NCBI GenBank assembly: GCA_958450325.1
Contig: OY288242.1
Span: forward strand, 67,946,062-68,010,061
Source of the DNA: Agrostemma githago
Lineage: Eukaryota; Streptophyta; Magnoliopsida; Caryophyllales; Caryophyllaceae
Reading direction: 5' to 3'
Length of the DNA: 64,000 bases
In this document: positions 18,507 to 29,668 of the stretch, in pieces
How positions within the stretch are numbered: the stretch's first letter is position 1
How the letters are laid out: the number at the start of each line of letters is the position of its first letter
Translations under genes and position numbers: made by a program
The notes under the pieces: model-generated
Databases searched by the model: none
Told to the model about the DNA's origin: nothing
Seen by the model: the letters and a program-made list of their open reading frames with translations, nothing else

Positions 18507-20707
18507 AATCCCCCACACTAAACCGTTGCTCGTCCTCGAGCAAAGACCCAAAAAGAAATTACAAACTACCACTACTAGCTAGACTATGCTAAGCCGATAC
18601 GGGGCAATTAACTGGCCCGCTCCGTCCCTTCAACTCACATCGAAATACCCTTGAGGTAGAGTTGTCCCATGCAAGGCAAGTTGAGGCTTGCTCAAAATGG
18701 TGGATGCGACTAAACACACAAAAATACGTAACACGAAAGAATAGACGCATCCAAAGCAAAAATAAAATACCAAATCCCTCATTGAGATGGCGGGGAAGAC
18801 ACCGATTACTCACCTAAAACAATCATAAGCATCCAAGACAAATCATCCAGGTAGACAAGGACCAAAGCCTAATACTATGACATTTAAAGCAATAAAGATG
18901 TTGATAACTTAGCTAGGTCCTTCTAATCTTCTAAAGGGGTACGACGGGGTGTTAAACGGAGTGGAATAAGTGAATCATGGATTTGTTCGACACTGTAGGT
19001 AGGTGCAATCCCGCTCTCTTTGGCGCCAAGAGGGTCGTTCCAAACTCGAATTTCCTAGATTAGCCCAAACAAAAAGGTGGAATGTTTACAATTTTTGGTG
19101 GAATGACTAATCATCGCTATCTTCCTATCTCGGGACTCGGTCCTCTAGTAGGCACTTCACGGCCACGAATCGATCAAGGGTTTTTTTTTGAAAGAGATGT
19201 TTTTGATGATACGATTTTCGTTTGAAGCTCTTTTTCTCTCCCTTGTTTTTCATATTTTTGTGCCCTTTTCTCTTGCTTTGGTTTGCCATTTTTGGCTTTT
19301 TGATGTGGTTTGAAACCAACTTGGAGGTTATTTTTGTGTAAACTTATTGTGGTGATGTATAGGTGGAGGAAGAATAGGTAATCAAGAACGCACGTCATTC
19401 CCAGATAACCCACAAAAAGGCGGAAAGAATTTGGACTAAAGGTGCAATGGTCATTCAAGCAAGGTCAGACAGAAAATGGGATGCAGAAACCAAGGCCTAA
19501 CTCCTCCATGGGTGATCAAGGTGGTCAAATGCAAACCCCGAAGTAAACCTCTGGTAGAAAAGGGGGACTCAAGCTAAAGGATCAACAAGTTCATTGATTT
19601 AGAGTCATTCTACTAGACTAAGGTCCAAAATCTAAAATGGGTTATCTACAATGGAATGTAAACTCTTGTAATAGGTTTGTAATCGGGTTTTCGAAAACAT
19701 TTAGTCCTAGACACACTATACAAAGAAAACACACAAAAAAGAAAAGGCAGATAAAAGAAAACACAAGTAAGAGCCATGTACTCCATACTTCATCGACAAT
19801 CAAGCACAAAATCAACCACAACATCCAAAATGCTCATCTTCGAGAGCCTCGGCCTCCCAATAGCAATAACCTAACTCCTCTACGAAAGTAAAGAAGAAAG
19901 CAAAAAGGAAGGAAGTTACCGAGCGGGTTGCTTCCATAATCTCTTCAAATTGTGCTATCAAGGAGGTGGTTTCCCGTAAGAGCAAGACCATACAAAGGAC
20001 ACAAAAACATAACGAAAACGAGAAAAGAAAAGGGAAAAAGAAAAGGAAAATATTTTGGTTCTTGGAATTTTTCAAATTTTTATGGTATTTTGAAAGATTT
20101 TTGCCCTCAATGGACAAGTAAGGGAAGATCGAAAAAAACGGAAAAGAAAAATAAGAAAAATCTTTTTGGAATTTTATGATTTTCAAATGTTTTTAGATTT
20201 TTTCGAAATTTTTGGGAAAAGGAAATAAATGAAAAGAAAACGGTAAAAGAGTGGCGGGCCTAGGTGAAATCACATCACTTAGACCCTACCCAAGTGGCTA
20301 AGAAATCGAAAATAAAATGGAATAAAATAAAAGAAATTAAAAAGAAAGGGTGAAAAATTGGCCGTAGGTGTAGTCACGTCACCTAACCCGGATTAAGAAA
20401 AATTTGAGAAAAATGAAAAGAATTTGGATTTTCAAAAGGTCAGTGGCGTAATCACATCGCCTAAAGACCGGGAGTAATACCAAGGCCGCTTCGGCCACAA
20501 AAGTCGGACAGTGGGACAACTTGCAAATTTTGTTAGAGATAAAACAATCAAAATGATAATGATAATGATAATGATAAGGGAATAAGGAACGAGGAATGAA
20601 ATCAACCCAAGGACAAGCAATAATAAACACATAAAGACTCACCGAAACAACCCGCACATAGACAACATACACACCCACCACACTACCTACCAACTCCGGG
20701 AGAGGGT
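18507..20707 (-). other. Athila-A 3' noncoding region with polypurine tract
   Basis: Next to the LTR, 18507-18520 reads in sense AGTGTGGGGGATT, a good polypurine tract. The rest is AT-rich with no convincing protein. Three copies of a GGTGNARTCACRTCACCTAA-like motif occur at 20261-20283, 20364-20386 and 20441-20466. A short TGATAA microsatellite is at about 20552-20575. Frames in this stretch are short and unlike known proteins. Confidence 0.75.
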
Positions 20708-21864
20708 CTAGTCTGAAGGACGATCATTCCCGTAGGATGAACTAGGAGACCCAGGGTAGGATGGTATACCCTCGGAGGATGGTGCACGAGAAAAATCCTC
20801 CGGACCGTCGCTAAACGAGATGGCATAGTCGGGTTCAATCTCACAAAGGTCGTAGATCGTACGACCCTTGGGCAAAGTGTAGTGTGCATACTCCAAAACT
20901 CCCCTTCCTCCCGACTCCGTCTTGGTTAGTCTGAATTCATCGGGTCCCAAAGGTAGGTCCCAATTCTGGTGAACAAAGATAGTGGTTCGGTGTGCGTTTG
21001 GACCGATTAAAGCTCTTCCATGGCTAATATAGATGAGGCGCTGATGGGGTACATGAAAAATCAAAGTCGGAAAGTAGACCTCGTCAAGCCAAATGGAATC
21101 ATCAAGCGGGGTAAGGTGGTCAGTCGAATAACCCAATTTTTTTTCGCAATTATCGTCACAAGACCTCCACAATGATACGGTGGAAGTGCAACGCCACGAC
21201 AAGTGGTAGGTCTAACGGGTTAGGGTTACCGAGCAAAGAGTCCTAACTAATTGCAAGACACACATATTAAGCGTATAAACATTATCGGTCTAGGGTAACA
21301 AGCAGTGGGAGAGCATCTCGCAGAAGTAACGAATTGCGGGGTTACGGATTTTGGAGGCAAAAGATAAATTGGTTCGTAACCCCTTTGACAGCGTGATATG
21401 CGCTTCCAAAGGTCTCTCATAGACACACAAGCTTGTAAACTGCTCGAGGGTTCACTAAGTCCGGTACCCGATGAGGGTAGGCCTAGCGCGAAGCCGAACT
21501 CGGAAATAGTCAAACGATGGGGTTTACCGAATAGTCTAAATTTAACAGCTCTGGGTGTGGTCGTATTGTCAAGGGTAAAAGTTCCTAGGAACTCACAAGT
21601 AAGGTCTTTGTATGTATAAGCCGCGAGGATAAGGAGCTCACTAGTTCCGGTCCTTGACGATAATTCCTTAATATCGTCTACTATTCCTAGATTGGTCATT
21701 GTGTGGTGACAAGGCCACCTAGTGCTCTGAAAGATCTTTTCAGAGAAGGTTCGAGCTAAACAAGTATTAAGACAAGGCAAATTCAAAGGCTTAGAATATT
21801 TAGAAGTTTTAGAAGTCAAAGCCATACCTTGCTTACGAGCGGCTCGTCTTGCTCTTGTCTCCAT
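20708..21864 (-). pseudogene. Athila-A env-like / Athila ORF-1 type region (broken)
   Basis: Two minus-strand frames, 21247-21864 (205 codons, METRARRAARKQGM...) and 20708-21202 (164 codons), appear to be one gene split by a frameshift near 21200-21250. The first has a charged N-terminus, a conserved-looking stretch KFRLFGKPHRLTISEFGFALG and LPPKSVTP. The second has WLDEVYFPTLIFH and an acidic Ser-rich tail. The position between integrase and the 3' LTR is where Athila elements carry their extra (env-like) ORF. I see no signal peptide or membrane span in this copy. The assignment rests on position and on the resemblance of the FALG-type motif to the Athila ORF-1 family, so it is moderate. Confidence 0.6.
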
Positions 21865-22650
21865 AATAATATACTTGCAAGAATAATCCCAAAAACCTTA
21901 GCTTCACCTCTTCAAAAACCCAAAATAATCACCCAATATGGAGAGGAGGTATAAATGTGGTTGGGGTATGAAAGGTGGTTTGATTTTATGAGGAGTGATA
22001 AGGTGGAATGAAAGTGAGGTGAAGGTGATATAAATAAAGGTAATTTGGGAGGGAAGTGAAAGTTTTGGTGTTTGTGTTTTGGAGGAAAAGTTATGTGGGA
22101 TATTTGGGAAGGATGAAGTTGAAGTTTCACTCGGTCAAGCACCATCGGGTGAAGTTTCACCCGACGGGTTTTCGTCGTGAAAATCATTTTTTGCAAAATT
22201 TTCCACCGGGTGAAGTTTCAACCGATAAAATCTCATCGGGTGAAGTTTCGCCCGACGGTAACTCGTCAATTCTGGCAAATCTGGGATTTTTTCGTAGGGA
22301 GAAGTTTTGCCCGGTCGTGACCTCATCGGGTGAAGTTTCACCCGACGGAAAATTTCAGCAAATCCCTTGGCGTGGCAAAAATACCATCGGGTGAAATTTC
22401 ACCGACGGAAAATCTGCAATAATCTCATCGGGCGAAGTTTCGCCCGGCGGTCTTGTTTACTCAGTTTTTCCACCTTTCCATTTCATGGCTCTTCATTAAT
22501 CACCTAAAGTTTCAAATAACGACACGACTAACATTACATAATCAATTTCTCCCACAAACATGCTTGTGGTCTTCAATTTAAGCTCCATAACTTCTCCATA
22601 AGCTTGATCTTCATCCAAATAAATGCTCCATGGTGAAATCCAAGTTCATC
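21865..22650. repeat. Athila-A noncoding spacer with palindrome array
   Basis: This stretch lies between the env-like region and integrase. From 22125 to 22445 seven copies of the CGGG(T/C)GAAGTTTC(A/G)CCCG near-palindrome occur about every 30-60 bp. The rest is AT-rich. Frames here are translations of the repeat. Confidence 0.85.
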
Positions 22651-22653
22651 CAT

Positions 22654-24075
22654 TCATCCCAAGCTAACAAAACTAACAAACTCAAAGAATATGATACATA
22701 TATACAAGGTGGTTGTTGAGGATACCACCAAATCTACATCAATTTTGAGGAGGGATAAAACAACGCTCCCCAACGGGAGCTCACCAAGTTTCATGGTAAC
22801 AAAGGTCTCACGAACGTGACTGCGATGATAAATCTTCAAACGTTGCCCATTGACCATAAATTTTCCGGTTTCCGGGCTAGATATCTCTATTAATCCATAC
22901 GGTTGTACCTTGGTTACTTCAAATGGACCCGACCATTTTGATTTCAACTTACCGGAGAAAAGCTTGAAACGAGAGTTGAAGAGTAATACCTTATCACCAA
23001 TGGAGAAGTCCTTACGAACTATTCGAGAATCGTGCCATTTGCGTGTTCGCTCCTTGTAGATCTTCGAATTTTCGTTGGCCTCGAGTTTTAGTTCTTCCAA
23101 TTCTTGTAGTTGGAGAAGACGATTATTTCCAACAACATTCTTGTTAAAGTTTAGCACTTTGATAGCCCATTTTGGTTTGTGTTCTAATTCCACCGATGAA
23201 TGGTAAGCTTTACCATACACAAGACGATAAGGAGTGGTTCCAATCGGTGCTTTGTAGGCCGTCCTCAATGCCCAAAGGGCGTCATTAAACTTCAATGACC
23301 AATCCTTTCAGTGTGTATTTACAACTTTTTCTAAAATTCCTTTGATTTGACGGTTGGAGATCTCGGCTTGCCCATTTACTTGAAGGTGGTAGGCTAGGGA
23401 CATCTTGTGAGTGACATATTTCCTAAGATGGTGTTCAAAGGTATCTTTCCTAAAATGAGAGCCTCCATCACTAATTATGGCTCTAGGCATACCGAATCTC
23501 GGGAAAATTACATTCTTGAAAAGCTTAATTACCACCTTGGAATCATTGGTAGGAGAAGCTACAGCCTCGATCCATTTTGAGACATAATCAACCGCGACTA
23601 GGATGTATTTTTTGCCAAAAGAAAATGTGAACGGACCCATGAAATCAATGCCCCAAACTTCGAACAATTCAATTTCCAAGATGGGTTGAAGGGGCATCTC
23701 ATTTCTTCTTGTTATATTGCCACTTATTTGGCAAGCATCGCATGTGAGAATGAAAGCTCTAATATCTTTAAATATGGAAGGCCACCAAAACCCGCTATGG
23801 AGAACCTTGACAATTGTCTTTTGGTTGGCCAAGTGTCCACCATAAGATGTCGAGTGAAGGTGCTCCACAATAGTATATCCTTCATCGGCTGTAACACATC
23901 GACGATAAATTCCATCTATACAACGGCAGAACAAATAGGGCTCATCCCAATAATAGTGTTGGGCTTCATAACGTAGTTTCTTTCTCACTTGCTTGGAATA
24001 ATCGTCCGGAATATAATGAGACACTAAGAAATTGATGATATCGGTATACCAAGGTGTAATAGTTTCAATGGCCAT
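22654..24075 (-). pseudogene. Athila-A integrase (broken)
   Basis: 23308-24075 carries a zinc-binding region (HLHSTSYGGHLANQ ... CDACQ) and the integrase core, with GIDFMGPF, ISDGGSHF and an E in NGQAEISNR. The C-terminal domain continues in 22654-23295 (ALWALRTAYKAPIGTTPYRL, GDKVLLFNSRFKLF) after a break near 23300. It closely resembles the Athila-B integrase at 63025-64000. The loss of frame near 23300 makes it inactive. Confidence 0.9.
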
Positions 24076-24079
24076 CTCT

Positions 24080-25309
24080 CATAGCTTCATTGATGAGTAT
24101 ACCATCATCTTCATTACTTTCTTTACTAACCGTTAGTCTACTAAGGTGATCCGCTACCAAGTTCTTCGATCCGGCTTTGTCTTTAATCTTGTTGTCAAAT
24201 TCTTATAAAAGGAGAACCCATCGAAGGAGTCGGGACTTGGTCTGCTTTTCGGACATGCTATATCGAATCGCCGCATGATCGGTATGAATAATGACTTTGG
24301 AATCGGTAACATAAGTTCGAAATTTTTTCATAGCATAGACAATGACTAGCATTTCTTTTTCTGTCATGGTATTCCTCGATTGGGCTTCATCTAGGGTATT
24401 GCTTGCATAGTATATCACATGTAGCTTCTTATCAACCCGTTGGCCTAGAACGACACCAACGGCAAAATCGGAGGCATCGCACATGATCTCAAATGGAAGA
24501 TTCCAATCGGGTGGTTTGATAATTGGGGCGGTGGTGAGAGCAGTCTTTATCCCGCAAAAGGCCTCAAGACACAAGTCATCATCAAAAACAAAAGGTGGAT
24601 CTTTCATAAGCAAAGAAATTAAAGGTTTGACAATCTTAGAAAAATCCTTAATGAACCGCGTATAAAAGCCGGTGTGACCTAGAAAACTCCTTACCCCTTT
24701 GACATTAGTTGGAGGTGGCAAGTTCTCAATCACGAAGACTTTAGCTTTGTCAACTTCAACTCCTCTATTAGAAACAATATGTCTTAGGACAACACCTTCT
24801 TCAACCATAAAATGACATTTCTCCCAATTCAAAACAAGTCTATACTCTTCACATCGAGCTAACACTTGATCAAGATTTTTAAGGCAAGAATCAAAAGATG
24901 TACCATGGACACTAAAGTCATCCATAAAAACTTTCATAGATTTCTCAATAAAATCGGAGAAAATAGCCATCATACATCTTTGAAACGTTCCCCGCGCATT
25001 ACACAATCCAAATGGCATCCTTCGATAGGCGTAGGTGCCATATGGACATGTGAAAGTGGTCTTCTCTTGGTCATTGGGGTGGATGATAATTTGAAGAAAT
25101 CCCAAATGACCATCGAGGAAACAAAAATAAGAATGATGCGCTAATCTTTCAAGCATTTGATCAATGAAGGGAGGAGGGAAATGGTCTTTGATGGTGGCCG
25201 TGTTTAATTTTCGAAAATCTATACGCATGCGCCAACCGGTGATGGTCCTAGTAGAAATTAACTCACCCTTTTCTCCTTTCACAACCGTCATTCCTTCCTT
25301 TTTTGGCAC
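24080..25309 (-). pseudogene. Athila-A reverse transcriptase and RNase H (broken)
   Basis: In element order: RT (MRIDFRKLNTATIKDHFPPP, FLDGHLGFLQI, YGTYAYRRMPFGLCN, FMDDFSVHG), the connection (GHTGFYTRFIKDFSKI), then RNase H (CDASDFAVG, TEKEMLVIVYAM, HTDHAAIRY). A TAA replaces a Gln codon near 24203, and the frame then continues into EFDNKIKDKAG and VADHLSRL. The RT is cut at its N-terminal side by the solo LTR at 25310. The first codons of the clean frame that extends to 25336 belong to that LTR, not to the protein. Confidence 0.92.
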
Positions 25310-28300
25310 TGTAACACCCACTATTTTTCCTAGCATTATTTTTATCCCTACCGTTATGACTTCGTCATAACTCTGTCACATTTTGGCCTTATGTTTCATC
25401 ATTTTTCCAAGCTTATTTTCAATTTTGAGTTTAATGATATTTATTTTTGTTTTAAAAAGATTTTAATTCTTTCAAATCTATTTATTTGAATTTCTTCGTA
25501 AACTATTTATTTTTCCGCGAGGAATTTTATTTCTCTACGAATTAACGTTTTTAAGCTCGGATTTAAGTTGTTCCTCTTTCTACAAATGTCTAAACATATT
25601 TTTATAGTATTTTCAACTAGTAAATATTTTTATTTACGAAAATTTAGCCATTAATGATTTTATTACGAAGCTTCGCGAATAATTATTTTCTTACGCGAGG
25701 TTTATTCGAATTACTTCGAAATGTCTTTAACTATTTTACGATTCTTCTTTTTATCAGCTTAAAAATTATATGAGACTTTTTCCCCATATTTTGGACTGAC
25801 AAAGCTTCTTGTCACAATTTTACTACGTTTTATTAATACGTTTCATCCTATCACGTTAAACTATAAACGTAAGATTATTTTCTTTCATTTATTTGATGCA
25901 TTATTATCAAACACTTCGTACTTCCTTTTACCTTCATTTGGCCAGCCACCTTAGGCTAAAAAAAACACCTTGTTTTCATCACCCTTTTTACTATCATTTA
26001 TGCTTAAACCATCCATTCTCCCTTACATTCATTTTTGCATTAAAAAAATATTACAACTTCTTTTTCCTTCTCCCTTGGCCGTATGATTCCTCCATCCTGC
26101 TTGGATGGTTCTTGCTTTATTCGAGTCCCAATCGTCTCATTTTAATCGTCGTTTTAACCCTCTTTCCGATCCTATCGTTAAGGTAATAATCGATGTTGTT
26201 TTCGATCATTATTTACCTTGATTTTATTAGCTTTTCACATGGTATTTTTCTGCCATGGTCTCGTGTACGGTAGGTTTTGTGGACGATCCCAAGGCCGACG
26301 AGTATATTATCGATTCCGATTTGGACTAGAGGTAACGTCGATGTTACTCGGTATTTTATGATTTTAATTGTGTATTTGCATGTATATTTTTATATTTCAT
26401 TTTTGAAAATATATGTATGTCATATAATCTGGAAAATTTTTAAAATTTTAAAATTTCCATGTTTCGGTATTCTTATCGCTTTTACGAGATTAACGATTAA
26501 ATTGTTATATTAATTTGTAAAATCGTAATATTCGGCCTAAATTTGTAATATATGATTATATTCTGTAAAAATAAGGTTTTTGATGATTTTTAATAATTTA
26601 GTGTTTTTCCGATATTTTAGTTATCGATTATTGAATTATTACCGTTTACGGCCAAAAATGATTAAAAGCCGATTTTTAGTTCTAGTACTTAAACATTTTA
26701 TTTTAATCTGAAATTTGACGTGAGTAAACTTTATGCTGAAATAAAATTTCCTGAATTGTTTCATGATTTTTCGGATTTGTTAAGTGGGTGAATTAATTAA
26801 TCACTTTAAATCATCGTTTATCGTTAAAACCGTGTTTGTCGTTTAAATTCTCGATTTCTGGTCTTTTAATTAAATCTGGGAAAAAAATTGATTCTGATGA
26901 TCTCATAATAAAATTTAATTTTATGATTTTTAGTGCTTTAATAAAATGTTAGGAACGATAAGTTCTATTAATGCAATCGTTAATTTTGAAAACGGATTTT
27001 AAAGACGGTTTTAACGGGATTTATTAAATATGGAATTTTTGGAAATCTGGAAAAATGGTAGATTCAGGAAAATCATGAATTTTAAGTTTAATAATAATTT
27101 TTGGATATTAATACGTAAATCGTTTTGTAATTACTATTTTTATTCGTTATTGTCGAGATTAGACAATTAACGAGAAAACCCTTTAAAAACCGAGTCTAAG
27201 TATTCTGGAAAGTTTTATTTTCTGGACAGAATGTCCATAAATATGTTTTAGCTATTTTACATAATTTTTGTACTATTTATTAAGGTCTTTAATTAATAGT
27301 ATTGATTTTTGGACAAATTACGATTTATCGTTAAAATGCTTCGTCTTACCTAAAAGAATTATTTTTCCAGCAATTTTGAAGGTATTTAAATCTGAAAATT
27401 TAAGAGTTAAATCATCCCTTAACATACTCTAAATATATTCATTGATTTAATTAAATAAAAGACGTTAAAATATTTAAATGAACTTTTGCCGTAAAATCTT
27501 ATTTATAATCGTATTGACGAAACTAATAATAATAGGGGAATTTTAGTTTCGTAAATTTTTAAAACACCCTGATTAGTAGTATTAAAATATTTAAGACATT
27601 TTTAATCATTTTATAAACACTTGTAAGGTATTTTAATAATTTCATAAACCTAAATGCTCACTTTGATAATTAATATCGTTAAGGCCGAAAGTACTAGTTT
27701 TATAAATCTATATTGTTTACTAAAATGTTGAATTAGTATAAAATAATATTTTTGCCATTTTGATATGATGCTATTTTTAGTAAAGTTTCTAAAAATAGAA
27801 GTTTCCTAAAAATATAAAGTTTCCTCTTTTAGAATATAATGGTTACTCCTTTTCTCTCCATATTATTTATAATGTTTATATCTTTTGAATATTGATAATG
27901 GCTTTGTTTTAGAGTTATGGAATAAGGACAAATGTGGGTTTAGAGTAATATAATCTGGGGTCTACGTTTTTGCCATCAACTATAAGGCTAGTGTATTAGA
28001 AATCGGTACATTAGTTGTTGAACCCGGTGACAGGTATCCCAGGAGTTGTGTACATTTTGACCTTAAGCTTGGGCCTCCCAGTAAGTCACCGTCATAAGTT
28101 GAACTGGGTGACAGGTAATCCCAGGAGGGGTGTGCATAATCTTAAACTAGGGACACACATTTATAAGTCACCGCCCTATTATGGTTGAGTAGACTAGTTA
28201 GAGATCGAAGTTTGATTTGTTTGAACTAAGTTCTCGAAGCTAGTTCTAGTATTCTCCTAGTGAAAGTCTAGATTCTACACTACTCCTATCCATAACGCCA

Positions 28301-28795
28301 TTTTGATTATTTTATCTATTATCGATATAAATTGGTTTACAGGTTGAAAAATATTTTTATGTTTCTTCGGAAAACCCATTTCATTATTTTGTTTTACGCT
28401 GAAAGCTTATTTTTAATATGATGTATTACTGTTTTCCATTTTTACTATTTTTCTATAGTAGTAATTACAGTTTTAAAATCCTGTCATACGGCTGGGAGAA
28501 CGTTGACGTTGCTCCCCACTGATGGTGGCTGTTATGTTTTAACATGGCAGGTATACATGTTCCGGGTGTGGGCTAGCGGGCAGTGTGGATCCTGCTTATT
28601 TATTTTGAATAAAGATATCTTATGGATTGTTCAAACCCTTTTGTGGATTGTTTTAAATTTTGGCCATTTTTATTTAAGGCCTATTGTTTGACTTTACCAT
28701 TTTAAATTTTACTAAGACATAGTTACAACGTGTTTTAGTCCAGACTCTACAGTGTTTCCGCCATTGTATCATGTTAGATTTTCTAGGAGATTACA
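25310..28795 (+). mobile_element. Solo LTR of a long-LTR gypsy element (3.5 kb) inside Athila-A pol
   Basis: Starts TGTAACACCCAC and ends TAGGAGATTACA (TGTAA...TTACA inverted ends), flanked by GGCAC on both sides (25305-25309, 28796-28800). Athila-B at 61595-61605 shows the uninterrupted target. No primer site, polypurine tract or protein domain is visible inside, so it is a single LTR of 3486 bp left by LTR recombination. TGTAACACCC starts and the AACATGGCAGGTATACATG motif near 28540 are typical of plant chromovirus (Tekay-like) LTRs; that assignment is inference. A ~80-bp imperfect duplication (GGTGACAGGTA...CCCAGGAG) lies at 28019-28178. Confidence 0.85.
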
Positions 28796-28800
28796 GGCAC

Positions 28801-29668
28801 AACTTGTACGGGGCTAACCCATTTACTTCTTGTTATTGGGTATATGATGTTAGCCTCATACAATTTGAGGACTTCCTTCATGACAACCTCTTTCATAGTG
28901 GGGTTCATCCTACGTTGACCCTCAATTGAAGGACGGTGGTCATCATCAAGGATGATCCTATGCATACAAACATTTGGGCTTATGCCTTGGAGGTCGGCAA
29001 TGCTATACCCGATGGCCTTTTTGTGTTTTCTCAAAACAATCAAAAGTTTTTCTAATTGAGGTCCATCAAGTGTGGCATTAATGATAACGGGATAAATATT
29101 TACTTCAAGGAAGGCATATTTGAGGGAAGAGAGGAGTGGTTTCAGTTCAAGATTAGGAGGGGAGGATACCATACTCTTACCCACCGGTAGTGATTCTACC
29201 TTTTCTTCAAGTAAGCTTTCTTCTTCAAAAGGTGGGGAATCAAGTGGTTCCTCTTCTTTCTCATCATCTATCAAGCTATACTCAACCAAACTATCAATAA
29301 CTTCAATGGAGTACGTTTGTTCAATCATTGGTAAGAGCTTGAGAAAGGGAAAACTCTACCGACTCGTTCCCTATGTTAAATGACAACTTTCCTTTCTTAA
29401 CATCAACTATAGTACCACCGGTAGCCATGAAAGGTCGACCTAAGATAATGGGGGTAATAGTGTTTTCGGGCATATCCATGACAACAAAGTCGAAGGGGAT
29501 GAAAAACTTACCAACTTGCACGGGTACATCCTCAAGTATTCCAAGTGGGTACTTGACGGACCTATCCGCAAGTTGAATTGACATACTAGTGGGTCTCATA
29601 TCGCCCACACTAAGTCTCTTAGCAATATAATAAGGTAACAAACTAACACTAGCCCCTAGGTCACACAA
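28801..29668 (-). pseudogene. Athila-A protease and pol linker (broken by solo LTR)
   Basis: 29321-29668 holds the aspartic protease with its motif intact (CDLGASVSLLPYYIAKRL) and a second conserved stretch (PIILGRPFMATGGTIVDV). 28801-29328 is the acidic linker and N-terminal RT lead-in (DDEKEEEPLDSPP, NATLDGPQLEKLLIVLRKHK, HRIILDDDHRPS, KWVSPVQVVP). The two frames overlap by a few bases, which implies a frameshift. The coding sequence resumes at 25309 after the solo LTR. Confidence 0.88.

Noticed and set aside
20708..21864. Viral envelope gene or endogenous pararetrovirus
   Set aside because: No signal peptide, membrane segment or caulimovirid movement/coat motifs; position and motif fit the Athila extra ORF instead.
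25893..28691. Short frames in the 3.5-kb AT-rich block
   Set aside because: They lie within the solo LTR and have low-complexity Phe/Leu/Ile-rich composition without domains.
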